NCBI GenBank assembly: GCA_938041635.1
Contig: CALIAD010000120.1
Location: 1-51,558 of the forward strand
Length of the DNA stretch: 51,558 nucleotides
Direction: 5' to 3'
DNA from: an uncultured Atopobium sp.
GTDB taxonomy: Bacteria; Actinomycetota; Coriobacteriia; Coriobacteriales; Atopobiaceae
Within the stretch, counting starts at the first letter, position 1, and each line of letters begins with the position of its first letter. Below, one piece after another: positions 8,530 through 16,154 of the stretch. Both the position numbers and the translations under genes were made by a program. The notes beneath the pieces were generated by a model. That model did not search any database. It worked only from the letters and a program-made list of their open reading frames with translations, and was not told the origin of the DNA.

Positions 8530-10035
8530 CTACAACAAAGTATCTGTTACAGAGATATTATTTTGAGCAAGCAGAGGAAGGTGCAGCGAGAAGGTCGTGC
8601 CCTTTCCAAGCTCGGATTCTACCGAGATAGTGCCGTTATGACGGTCCATAATCTCTTTTGTAATTGCCAATCCAACGCCAAGACCGCCCGAAGCGCGCTC
8701 GCGGCTTTCTTCGGCGCGCCAGAATCGCGAGAAGGTCTGTGGAATGTCCTCAGGAGCAATTCCCATACCGTCATCAGTCACGGAGATAACCGCATCGTTA
8801 TCGTCGATTGATACGGTTATAACAACATGACCCCCGTCGTCGGTATAGCGGATAGCGTTGCTCAACAAATTGGTCAGGGCTTCTCGGATCATGTCCGAAT
8901 CAATATCAACAAAACAATTGCCCTCTGGTGTCTTATCCACAAAGGTCAACGTGCGGTTATTCTCCTTGAAGAGCGTTTCTTGTACCGCAACAAGACTCGC
9001 CACCATAGCCACAACATTAACGCTTTCTGGGTTGAACTTTGTCTTTCCGTTCTCAAGTCTTGAGAGGTGGAGCATGGCGTCTACCAGGCGAGAAAGACGT
9101 CTACTCTCAGACACAATGTTTTCCAAGCGCTCTTCATCTGCGGGCAAGATACCGTCTTGGATTGCTTCAACGGTGGCCATGATAGCCATAAGTGGAGTTC
9201 TGAGCTCATGTGCAACATCACTGGTCAGACGACGTTCAAGCTTAATGTCTCTTTCGAGTGAAGACGCCATGTCGTCGAAGGTTTCTCCCAGACGCCCCAG
9301 TTCATTCTCGCCACGGATGCCTGAACGAGCCGCAAGATTGCCGCTTCTGATCTGAACAGCCGTCTCGGTAATACGGCGTACGGGCTTGGTAAGTGAACGT
9401 GAAGCCAAAATACCAATCAGTCCAGAAAGCGAGATTGCAATGGCTGCAGCAAGACTAATTGCCTGGTAGGAGCCATTACGGAACGCAATGTCTCGCTGGG
9501 TCAGGAACGGTTCAGAACCAAACGTCCAAATTCTAATGCTGCCCACAGGCTCACCTTGTAGGTTTTGGACAACCGCATAAACCACGGCGTCACCCGTCTG
9601 AGGGCCAGATAATGCACTATTTCCACCAGGTCGGCGAGCATTTGGTGCCGAGTCGTCATACAGAACCACACCAGAAACATCTAAGACCTGGATACCAATA
9701 TCGGAATTGGTTGCAGAGGCCTGACGTGCAATAGAGAGAACGTCGGCATTCCAGCCTTCTGCGCGCGCGTACGCCTGAGACATATTGAGCGCGGTAGTAT
9801 CAACGGTGTTTTGTAGGTTCTCCCTGGTATAAGTAGTAAAACGGTTTTCCCAGACAATACCTAAAACAGAAATGAGCACCAATACCGTCATGACGGCAGT
9901 CAGTGCAAAGAACGCCGCCATACGGGTGGTAAAGCTTTGAGTGCCAACAGGGTCGGGCTTAATAGTTTTATAAGAACCCTCAGTTTCCGGAGGGTTCTTA
10001 AGAGAATTTGAGTGATGTTTCTTGAAGAGCGCCAA
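8530..10035 (-). CDS. Two-component sensor histidine kinase
   Basis: Membrane sensor pairing with the response regulator just upstream. TM1 at about 38-62 and TM2 at about 191-212 flank an extracytoplasmic sensor domain of about 125 residues. A HAMP domain follows (about 213-265), then HisKA with phospho-acceptor H276 in SDVAHELRTP, and an ATPase domain with N box LTNLLSNAIRY, DDGMGIAP and GLGVGLAI. The first in-frame start is TTG 10035, 11 nt after the regulator stop. Its ribosome site is weak, which suggests coupled translation. The stimulus cannot be read from sequence. Confidence 0.93.
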   Translation of the reverse strand: MALFKKHHSNSLKNPPETEGSYKTIKPDPVGTQSFTTRMAAFFALTAVMTVLVLISVLGIVWENRFTTYTRENLQNTVDTTALNMSQAYARAEGWNADVLSIARQASATNSDIGIQVLDVSGVVLYDDSAPNARRPGGNSALSGPQTGDAVVYAVVQNLQGEPVGSIRIWTFGSEPFLTQRDIAFRNGSYQAISLAAAIAISLSGLIGILASRSLTKPVRRITETAVQIRSGNLAARSGIRGENELGRLGETFDDMASSLERDIKLERRLTSDVAHELRTPLMAIMATVEAIQDGILPADEERLENIVSESRRLSRLVDAMLHLSRLENGKTKFNPESVNVVAMVASLVAVQETLFKENNRTLTFVDKTPEGNCFVDIDSDMIREALTNLLSNAIRYTDDGGHVVITVSIDDNDAVISVTDDGMGIAPEDIPQTFSRFWRAEESRERASGGLGVGLAITKEIMDRHNGTISVESELGKGTTFSLHLPLLAQNNISVTDTLL

Positions 10036-10046
10036 AGCTCTAAAGC

Positions 10047-10760
10047 TTAGGACTCGTGGCTAGCGTTGCCAGCCTCAAAGCGATAGCCAACACCGTGAAC
10101 GGTGAACAACCAGCGAGGATTACGAGGGTCGTCGCCAAGCTTTGCGCGCAAATTCTTGACGTGCGAATCAATAGTACGCTCATAGCCCTCAAAATCATAA
10201 CCCAGGACCTTCTCGACAAGCTCCATACGTGTGTACACGCGACCAGGATAGCGAGCAAGGGTGGTGAGCAGCTTAAACTCTGAAGCGGTCAGGTCAACTT
10301 CCTCGTTGTTGATGAGAATCTTGTGACCAGAAATATCAATAGTAAGGGTACCGTAATCAAGCACGTCAACAGCAGTGTCTGGCTCAGAATACGTACGGCG
10401 GAACAGCGCGCGAACGCGTGCCACCAGCTCACGTGGCGAGAAAGGCTTAACAAGATAGTCATCAGCACCAAGCTCAAGACCAATAATTCTGTCTTCCACC
10501 TCACCTTTTGCGGTAAGCATAATGATAGGCACGTTAGAGGTATCTCTAATTGCACGGCAAACGCGCTCTCCAGAAAGTTTTGGGAGCATAAGATCGAGAA
10601 TCACCAGGTCAAATGCGTGCTTTTCAAACTCTTCAACTGCACTTTGACCGTCGCCAACGCCCTTAACAACGTAATTTTCGCGCTCAAGATATGCTGAGAC
10701 GGCGTCACGGATGACTTTCTCATCTTCGACAATCAGAATTTTCTTCTCGTCGGAAGCCAT
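10047..10760 (-). CDS. OmpR/PhoB-family response regulator
   Basis: Receiver domain with acidic pocket VEDE, phospho-acceptor D56 in ILDLMLPKLSG, switch Thr in MLTAKG, and K in VKPFSP. The C-terminal winged helix includes LTASEFKLLTTLARYPGRVYTR and ends GVGYRFEAG. I start it at ATG 10760 because AAGGGGAG lies about 6 nt upstream; the frame extends nine codons further without support. It forms an operon with the kinase. A tandem heptamer that could be its own binding site lies about 90 nt upstream. Confidence 0.95.
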   Translation of the reverse strand: MASDEKKILIVEDEKVIRDAVSAYLERENYVVKGVGDGQSAVEEFEKHAFDLVILDLMLPKLSGERVCRAIRDTSNVPIIMLTAKGEVEDRIIGLELGADDYLVKPFSPRELVARVRALFRRTYSEPDTAVDVLDYGTLTIDISGHKILINNEEVDLTASEFKLLTTLARYPGRVYTRMELVEKVLGYDFEGYERTIDSHVKNLRAKLGDDPRNPRWLFTVHGVGYRFEAGNASHES

Positions 10761-10849
10761 TGTCTCCCCTTTTCTTTTGCCCTGCATGTATGTGCGTATG
10801 GCACATTACGATTATTCATTAATTATTTGTATTCATTCTATCTCTATAC

Positions 10850-10867
10850 CTACAAATAATCTACAAA
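10850..10867 (-). promoter_or_regulatory. Tandem heptamer upstream of the response regulator gene
   Basis: On the minus strand TTTGTAG occurs twice, starts 11 bp apart (10867-10861 and 10856-10850). An 11-bp period of direct repeats is typical of OmpR/PhoP-type operators. The first copy overlaps the stop codon of the lipoprotein gene. Autoregulation is inference. Confidence 0.4.
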
Positions 10868-12072
10868 GAAAAAACACGAACTGTCACGGAAGCCGGATAT
10901 CCGCTGGTAGGATCCTTAACAGTTGAGTAGGTTACAAAAGAATCACAGTTGCCTTCTCGAGCAGGAAACTCTCCGTAATCAACGCTTCTATCCATTGAAT
11001 AGAGCCAGTTTGCCGTTTGATTTTGCGGATCAACAAGCACGTAAGAGGCGCGGCTCTTAACTATGTAAAGGCTACCTTTACCTGCCGATATTGCATAAGG
11101 TTCACGCTCTATGACGTAAGGGTTTTCGCCTGAAGCAGGCAGGATATATGTTCCCATCTTGCCCAACAGGCCGCCCGAGTCATAACTTGCTTCTACCGAC
11201 ACAATGAACTTATCGTCTACGCGACTTGCTGCAAAAGGCTTGACGGATTGAGGCATAACAAGCTGGTCAACCTTGGTTTTAAGGTTGTCTCCCAGCAGGT
11301 ATGCTGTAACGCCATAGTAGGTGCCTTCGGAGGCGCGAACTCGAGGAGTGAGGGTAACTACGCCCTTAGAGATAGATGGCGCAGTAGCAAATCTACCTGG
11401 AGATTCAACGGCGTCCGTTCCCTCAGAATCCCCCACACGCCACACGTAGCAGTGAGAAGACTCACGGGTTTTCTCGCCCGAAGAAGAAGGCTGGACAAGC
11501 CAAACCACTTTATCGTCTCCACAGGCAAACGGAGCCGGATCCCAGTTTTTATCAGCCTTGTACAGCACCTTTGCGTCACCTGTGAGCTTGCCGTCAGAAA
11601 ATGGTGCGGCGAGAAGTTCCCAATCAAAGGTTGTGGTGTCCACCTCAACCCATGCATAAACGGAGTCGGAGCAGCGGACGTCGTAAATAACGGCGGTAGT
11701 ATTGTTCATCTGAGCTGTAGGAACAACGTCAACTACCTGGCCAGACGTCAGCGAGAGAGCAGAGCCCTTTACCATAGGCGTAGCAGATGCGCCAGCCGTG
11801 GTGACGGGAATCCAATTTCCATCGGCTGGATGCAGCACGCTTCCCAGAGGGAGCGTCCAGGTCTGGCTTGGCTGAGCAGCATATTCCGTAGAGCTATAGG
11901 AGTCCAGCACATTTGTGCCAGAGGACTCGTCAAGTACCAGCGGTTTTCCTGCATCTCCCGAGCCTTCTTGATGAGAGCAGCCTGCCGCGATGCTAATTGC
12001 ACCCGCAACTACGACACCAGCCGCTCCCGTCTTAAAGAAGTTTCGGCGAGAAATGTTCCCAAACAGTGACAC
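10861..12072 (-). CDS. Tat-exported lipoprotein, probable beta-propeller
   Basis: Family not recognised. The N-terminus has a twin-arginine motif, SRRNFFKTG, then a hydrophobic segment and lipobox SIAAGC with C32. It is therefore likely exported folded through Tat and lipid-anchored outside. The remaining 370 residues show repeated short beta-type units (for example VYAWVEVDTTTFDWELLAAP, VVWLVQP, CYVWRVGD, KGSLYIVKSRASYVLVD), suggesting a beta-propeller. It starts at GTG 12072, 3 nt after the purB stop, and ends about 100 nt before the two-component operon. A role as an extracytoplasmic partner of that sensor is possible but unproven. Confidence 0.85.
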   Translation of the reverse strand: MSLFGNISRRNFFKTGAAGVVVAGAISIAAGCSHQEGSGDAGKPLVLDESSGTNVLDSYSSTEYAAQPSQTWTLPLGSVLHPADGNWIPVTTAGASATPMVKGSALSLTSGQVVDVVPTAQMNNTTAVIYDVRCSDSVYAWVEVDTTTFDWELLAAPFSDGKLTGDAKVLYKADKNWDPAPFACGDDKVVWLVQPSSSGEKTRESSHCYVWRVGDSEGTDAVESPGRFATAPSISKGVVTLTPRVRASEGTYYGVTAYLLGDNLKTKVDQLVMPQSVKPFAASRVDDKFIVSVEASYDSGGLLGKMGTYILPASGENPYVIEREPYAISAGKGSLYIVKSRASYVLVDPQNQTANWLYSMDRSVDYGEFPAREGNCDSFVTYSTVKDPTSGYPASVTVRVFSL

Positions 12073-12075
12073 GAT

Positions 12076-13422
12076 TTAGTCCAATTCAAGATGCTCAAGA
12101 CGGTCAAACAAAACGTTTGAACGGGTAAGGAATGCGCGAGGATCAAAGATTTTCTCAAGCTCCTCATGGCTTAGCGTACAAGCTGGATCTGCCTCAAGAA
12201 GCTCCTGATAGGATGGTCCTTCCTTGCACTGCTGAATATCTGCCCAAACCTTCATAGCGTTAGACTGGACAATCTTGTATGCCTCTTCACGAGTAATACC
12301 AGTGTTGACCAGGGCAAGAAGGACCTTTGACGAGAAGAGCATGCCACGGGTCTTATTGAGGTTGGCCATCATCTGCTCTGGATACAGGACCATGCCATCA
12401 AGCAGGAACTCAAGCTTTGACAGCATGTGGTCAAGAGCAATAAAGCTGTCTGCCTGGGCAACGCGCTCAGCGGAAGAGTGGCTGATATCGCGCTCGTGCC
12501 AAAGAGCAACGTTATCAAAAGCAACCTGTGCGTTTGCCTTAACTACGCGGGACAAACCACAGATCTTCTCGGCAGTAATGGGGTTGCGCTTATGAGGCAT
12601 AGCGGAAGAGCCCTTCTGTCCCTTGCGGAATGGCTCCTCAGCCTCGAGGGTATCAGTCTTCTGCAGCGCGCGCATCTCAGTTGCAATACGCTCGCAGGTA
12701 GCGGCAACGGTTGCCAGAACGCCAGCAAGGTACGCGTGGTGGTCGCGAGAAATTACCTGGGTTGAAAGTGGATCGTGGACAAGACCGAGTTTCTCGCAAA
12801 CATACTCCTCTACAAAAGGATCAATGGAAGAGTAAGTTCCAACAGCACCAGAAATAGCACCATAGGCAACGTTTTTGCGAGCATCCTTCAAGCGGTCAAG
12901 GTCGCGCTTAAACTCCCAGGCCCAGCTACCAAATTTCATGCCAAAAGTCATAGGCTCAGCATGAATGCCATGAGTACGACCAACGCACAGAGTATCGCGC
13001 TCCTCAAACGCGCGACGCTTGCAGATAGCAGCGCAGCGACGAACCGCAGCAATAAGCAGGTCACATGCCTGAGTGAGCTGATAGCAAAGGGCGGTATCGC
13101 CCAGGTCTGTTGAGGTCATACCGTAGTGGACCCAACGACTAGGCTTGAGCTCACCCTCTGGAACCTTGGCATCGATATAGGAGCCCATATTGGTCAGGAA
13201 GGCAATGACGTCGTGGTTGGTAACAGCCTCAATCTCGTCTACCTCGGCGCGATTAAACGCAGCGTGCTCACGGATCCAAGCTGCCTCTTCGCGAGAAATG
13301 CCAATAACACCAAGCTCAGCCTGTGCTTCGCACGCAAGGACTTCAATCTCCTGCCAAACGGCGTACTTGTTCTCCAAAGAAAAGATGTGGCCCATTTCTT
13401 TGCCGGTGTAGCGATCTACCAC
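12076..13422 (-). CDS. purB: Adenylosuccinate lyase
   Basis: Cleaves SAICAR to AICAR plus fumarate, and adenylosuccinate to AMP plus fumarate. The fumarase/aspartase superfamily signature GSSAMPHKRNP is present, as are TSTDLGDTA and GRTHGIHAEPMTFG. At 448 residues it has the normal length. Start GTG 13422 has AAGGAG about 8 nt upstream. The tRNA-Lys terminator lies just upstream on the same strand, so purB should have its own promoter in the short gap. The lipoprotein gene follows after 3 nt. Confidence 0.97.
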   Translation of the reverse strand: MVDRYTGKEMGHIFSLENKYAVWQEIEVLACEAQAELGVIGISREEAAWIREHAAFNRAEVDEIEAVTNHDVIAFLTNMGSYIDAKVPEGELKPSRWVHYGMTSTDLGDTALCYQLTQACDLLIAAVRRCAAICKRRAFEERDTLCVGRTHGIHAEPMTFGMKFGSWAWEFKRDLDRLKDARKNVAYGAISGAVGTYSSIDPFVEEYVCEKLGLVHDPLSTQVISRDHHAYLAGVLATVAATCERIATEMRALQKTDTLEAEEPFRKGQKGSSAMPHKRNPITAEKICGLSRVVKANAQVAFDNVALWHERDISHSSAERVAQADSFIALDHMLSKLEFLLDGMVLYPEQMMANLNKTRGMLFSSKVLLALVNTGITREEAYKIVQSNAMKVWADIQQCKEGPSYQELLEADPACTLSHEELEKIFDPRAFLTRSNVLFDRLEHLELD

Positions 13423-13442
13423 GATGAGACTCCTTCTGCTCG

Positions 13443-13482
13443 TAAAAGAAAAGGTCGAGTACCACTATGGTACCCGACCTTT
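13443..13482 (-). terminator. Terminator downstream of tRNA-Lys
   Basis: A long hairpin (about 13452-13463 with 13468-13480, one mismatch) is followed on the minus strand by TTTTCTTTT. It separates the tRNA from purB. Confidence 0.85.
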
Positions 13483-13490
13483 GAATTACC

Positions 13491-13566
13491 TGGTGGGCCG
13501 TTAGGGGTTCGAACCCTAGACCTTGGGATTAAAAGTCCCCTGCTCTACCAACTGAGCTAACGGCCC
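13491..13566 (-). tRNA. tRNA-Lys (anticodon TTT)
   Basis: 76 nt with encoded CCA. The acceptor GGGCCGT pairs with ACGGCCC, the anticodon loop is CTTTTAA, and the T-arm is CTAGGGTTCGAACCCCTAA-like. Confidence 0.96.
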
Positions 13567-13614
13567 ATTATCGGGCGTGGCAATTTTACCACGCAACTAG
13601 GATAGTGTAGCAGT

Positions 13615-14892
13615 TTACTCCCATGCCCATTGTCCATTTACGAAAATTGGTGTTTCTTTTCCATCGGCAGAAATTCCCCAAATGTTCAAATCGTCTGCAC
13701 CAATCATAAAATCAACGTGCGTAGTGCTCTGATTAACACCGTGGGCCAAGAGCTCATCTGGACTCATCTCAAGGCCGCCCTTCAGGCACTCTGGGAAGCC
13801 CATTCCAAGTGCTAAATGGCAGCTAGCATTCTCGTCATACAGGGTGTCGTAAAACAGAATACCGCTCTGGCGAATAGGCGTGTTCTTAGAGATAAGAGCA
13901 CATTCTCCCAGGTACTTACCACCCTTTTGAGAAACAATAGAAGTCAGGACGTCTTTGCCCTGCTCAGCGCCGTAGTCAACAACCTCGCCGTCTTTGAAGG
14001 TAAACCAGAAGTTTTTAACAATCTGGCCGGCATGAATCAGAGGCAACGCAGAGTGAACAGTGCCGTTTACCTTGCGATAGTTTGGCGTTGTAAAGACTTC
14101 CTCGGTAGGAATGTTAGGGAAGAACAACGTTCCATCCTGCGTCTTTCCAGCGCCACCCTCCCAAAGATGTCCTGGATTCATGCCAATAGTCAGATCAGTT
14201 CCATTTGAAGATTCATAGCGAAGCTCTTCAAACTGATGAGAATTCATGAAGCGCTTGGTCTTCTCAAATGTTGCATTGTGGGTCTCCCAAGCACTCTGAG
14301 GATCTTCTCCGCTTGCATGAGCAACGTCCAAAATTGCAATCCAAAGCCTGTAGATTGCCTCAGCCTCAGAAAGCTCGGGGAAAATTACCTTTGCCCATTC
14401 AGCTGCAGGAACACCAGCAATACACCAAACGTTTTTACCAAAGTCCATACCGTTTCTAAAGACGTCGCACTCTAAGTTTCTTGCACGAGAAACAGCAGCT
14501 GGCTTTTCTGGATCAATTCCCTTTAGACCATTTGGATCATCAGACGAGAGAAACAAAAATGCTGCACCCTGCTCTGCAAGGGAGTTAAGCTGCTCAATCT
14601 TCCAGCTTGGTGTCTTAGAGAGACTCGCTAGGTCAACGTTTTCGTACATAATTCTTGAGGACTCTTGATCGCCCCAAATAACTGTGACAAATTCTGCGCC
14701 AGCCGCATAAGCTGCTCGCTGAACCCTACGGGCAAAATCAGCAATCTCAATCGAAGCATTAATTACCAGCTGACTTCCCTCAGAAATTGCGCATCCCTTC
14801 TTAACAAGAAGCTCTGCGTATTTATCAATCTGATCTGACAGCGCATCAAGGGCAATCTTTACCTCTTGATCTGTCATAGGAATTTGTGCCAT
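13615..14892 (-). CDS. M29-family aminopeptidase (AmpS/PepS type)
   Basis: Cytoplasmic metallo-aminopeptidase with broad substrate range. Family features in order are the central LTIGMNPGHLWEGG, NIPTEEVFTTP with metal-binding glutamates, GECALI, the His in ENASCHLALG, the His and Asp in STTHVDFMIG, and D-D-L-N-I-W-G near the end. Length (425) is close to the usual 410-420. I use ATG 14892 because GAAGGGA lies 5-6 nt upstream; the frame runs six codons further. It appears monocistronic, with tRNA genes on both sides. Confidence 0.93.
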   Translation of the reverse strand: MAQIPMTDQEVKIALDALSDQIDKYAELLVKKGCAISEGSQLVINASIEIADFARRVQRAAYAAGAEFVTVIWGDQESSRIMYENVDLASLSKTPSWKIEQLNSLAEQGAAFLFLSSDDPNGLKGIDPEKPAAVSRARNLECDVFRNGMDFGKNVWCIAGVPAAEWAKVIFPELSEAEAIYRLWIAILDVAHASGEDPQSAWETHNATFEKTKRFMNSHQFEELRYESSNGTDLTIGMNPGHLWEGGAGKTQDGTLFFPNIPTEEVFTTPNYRKVNGTVHSALPLIHAGQIVKNFWFTFKDGEVVDYGAEQGKDVLTSIVSQKGGKYLGECALISKNTPIRQSGILFYDTLYDENASCHLALGMGFPECLKGGLEMSPDELLAHGVNQSTTHVDFMIGADDLNIWGISADGKETPIFVNGQWAWE

Positions 14893-15025
14893 GTTGTTCC
14901 CTTCAACCATCAGTCCGCGTAATTCGAGTACTTAAGCACGCTCTATCAAAGATATATCCAAAATATTTCCGCTCAACTTCTACCCGAACAACCTTCTTCA
15001 CAACGCCAAATTTCAATCTTGTCCA

Positions 15026-15048
15026 TAAAAAGAGCCCCGAAGGGCTCT
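15026..15048 (-). terminator. Terminator downstream of tRNA-Gly
   Basis: A 7-bp stem, AGAGCCC with GGGCTCT and tetraloop TTCG, is followed by TTTTT on the minus strand, 10 nt after the tRNA end. Confidence 0.9.
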
Positions 15049-15058
15049 TGTATGTCTT

Positions 15059-15133
15059 TGGAGCGGGCAACGGGATTCGAACCCGCGGATGATGGCTTGG
15101 GAAGCCATTGCCTTACCACTTGGCGATACCCGC
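15059..15133 (-). tRNA. tRNA-Gly (anticodon CCC)
   Basis: 75 nt with encoded CCA. The acceptor GCGGGTA pairs with TGCCCGC, the anticodon loop is TTCCCAA, and the T-loop is GTTCGAATC. Confidence 0.95.
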
Positions 15134-15189
15134 AATTGTGTAGATTTTATCACAGTATTTTTTTGCTTTTTGATTGCTTGCTTAGCAAC

Positions 15190-15545
15190 TAGATAAAAGT
15201 TTGATGAGTTGTTTTCTACCTAGCTGCGCATATACAACAAATATGCGCCTACACAAATTTTCTCCGTCAGAAACTGGACAGGCGCTGGTCAGAATAGGCG
15301 CAAAGTCACTCTTTAGCATGCTCTCCAACGAAAGGAGCGCTATGCAAAAGTACTTCTGGCGAGAGACCCCCGCACACCACTATCCCATCTCTTATAGGCG
15401 CCTGCTCTCTACCCGACAACTCCGCCTTCCTCGGGCAAAGCTGCTTGGCGGAGACCCCGTCATGCCAAGTAGCTTCCCTTCTGTAGGACATGCGGGTCTG
15501 CGGGCACGTCTAGCAGACAGGTTTTCTCGCAAACCTGAGGCTCCC
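15190..15545. ncRNA. GC-rich structured intergenic region, candidate non-coding RNA
   Basis: Between the tRNA-Gly gene and the fur terminator are about 350 nt without a credible gene but with dense pairing potential. The strongest stem joins AAGCTGCTTGGC (about 15438-15449) to GCCAAGTAGCTT (about 15464-15475). Others are GCGCATAT/ATATGCGC (about 15226-15248), GTCTGC/GCAGAC and CAGGTTT/AAACCTG (within 15495-15537). Two similar blocks, GGCGAGAGACCCC near 15358 and GGCGGAGACCCC near 15446, suggest an internal duplication. GC is higher than in the flanks. It did not match what I remember of RNase P RNA, tmRNA, SRP RNA, 6S RNA or common riboswitches. The transcribed strand is unknown; the minus strand runs toward tRNA-Gly. 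Confidence 0.45.
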
Positions 15546-15550
15546 CCATA

Positions 15551-15577
15551 AAGAAAAAGACCGGTGAAGCACCGGTC
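15551..15577 (-). terminator. Terminator after the Fur-family gene
   Basis: An 8-bp stem (15559-15566 with 15570-15577) and 3-nt loop are followed on the minus strand by TTTTT-C-TT, 29 nt after the fur stop. Confidence 0.85.
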
Positions 15578-15605
15578 CTAAAGAAAGCTGTTTTGTTGCA
15601 ACACA

Positions 15606-16007
15606 TTAGTTAACACTGTGATGGAGCGCTGGGTTCTTAGCTAGGCACTCGTTACAAATACCCGTAAAGCACAGAGCGTAAGAGTCAACCTCGCCGCAAG
15701 AATCCTTGGTGAGGCTGGTAAGGTCCCTCAGAACTGGTCCGTCAACATCAAAGACACGGCCACACTCATGACATTGGAAGTGTGCATGCTCGGTTGTAGT
15801 TGGATCAAAACGAGAGATATTATCGCCGGTATTAACAACCTGGAGCTCGCCTGCGTCAACAAGCTGCATAAGGTTACGGTAAACAGTTCCAAGAGAGATG
15901 TTTGGTAACTCCTCTCTTACTGCTGCATACACACTATCTGCTGTTGGATGGTCATGGCGACCTTCCATGTAAGTACGAATTGCCTCACGTTGCTTGCTGT
16001 AACGCAC
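15606..16007 (-). CDS. Fur-family repressor, PerR-like
   Basis: Metal-dependent winged-helix regulator. The helix-turn-helix lies around HPTADSVYAAVREELPNISLGTVYRNL. The structural zinc site has C79-x-x-C82 and C118-x-x-C121. The regulatory site aligns with B. subtilis PerR: H20, D68 in SRFD, H74, H76 and D87. Aspartate at the SRFD position, rather than the glutamate usual in Fur, favours peroxide sensing, so I call it PerR-like by inference. Start GTG 16007 has TGAGG 6 nt upstream. Short palindromes lie upstream and could allow autoregulation. No catalase or peroxidase gene is adjacent. Confidence 0.92.
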   Translation of the reverse strand: MRYSKQREAIRTYMEGRHDHPTADSVYAAVREELPNISLGTVYRNLMQLVDAGELQVVNTGDNISRFDPTTTEHAHFQCHECGRVFDVDGPVLRDLTSLTKDSCGEVDSYALCFTGICNECLAKNPALHHSVN

Positions 16008-16027
16008 GATAACCTCATTAATTAGTA

Positions 16028-16079
16028 AGTGTTACTGATTACTGAATACGTTAACACTAATTGTCTATATGTTGCAACA
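16028..16079. promoter_or_regulatory. Inverted repeats upstream of the Fur-family gene
   Basis: AGTGTTA (16028-16034) and TAACACT (16052-16058) form an inverted repeat in the upstream region. A perfect 10-bp palindrome TGTTGCAACA follows at 16070-16079. The same decamer occurs at 15594-15603 just beyond the other end of the gene. None matches the standard PerR or Fur box well. Confidence 0.35.
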
Positions 16080-16154
16080 AAAGCTCACATTTATGCATTA
16101 CCAAATATCTCCATATACGCAATCTACCTCTGATTCTTCAGTTTGGAGGCACGC

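Noticed and set aside
15201..15551. 116-codon open frame in the structured region
   Set aside because: No ribosome site, no recognisable domain, and dense RNA-type pairing explains the region better.
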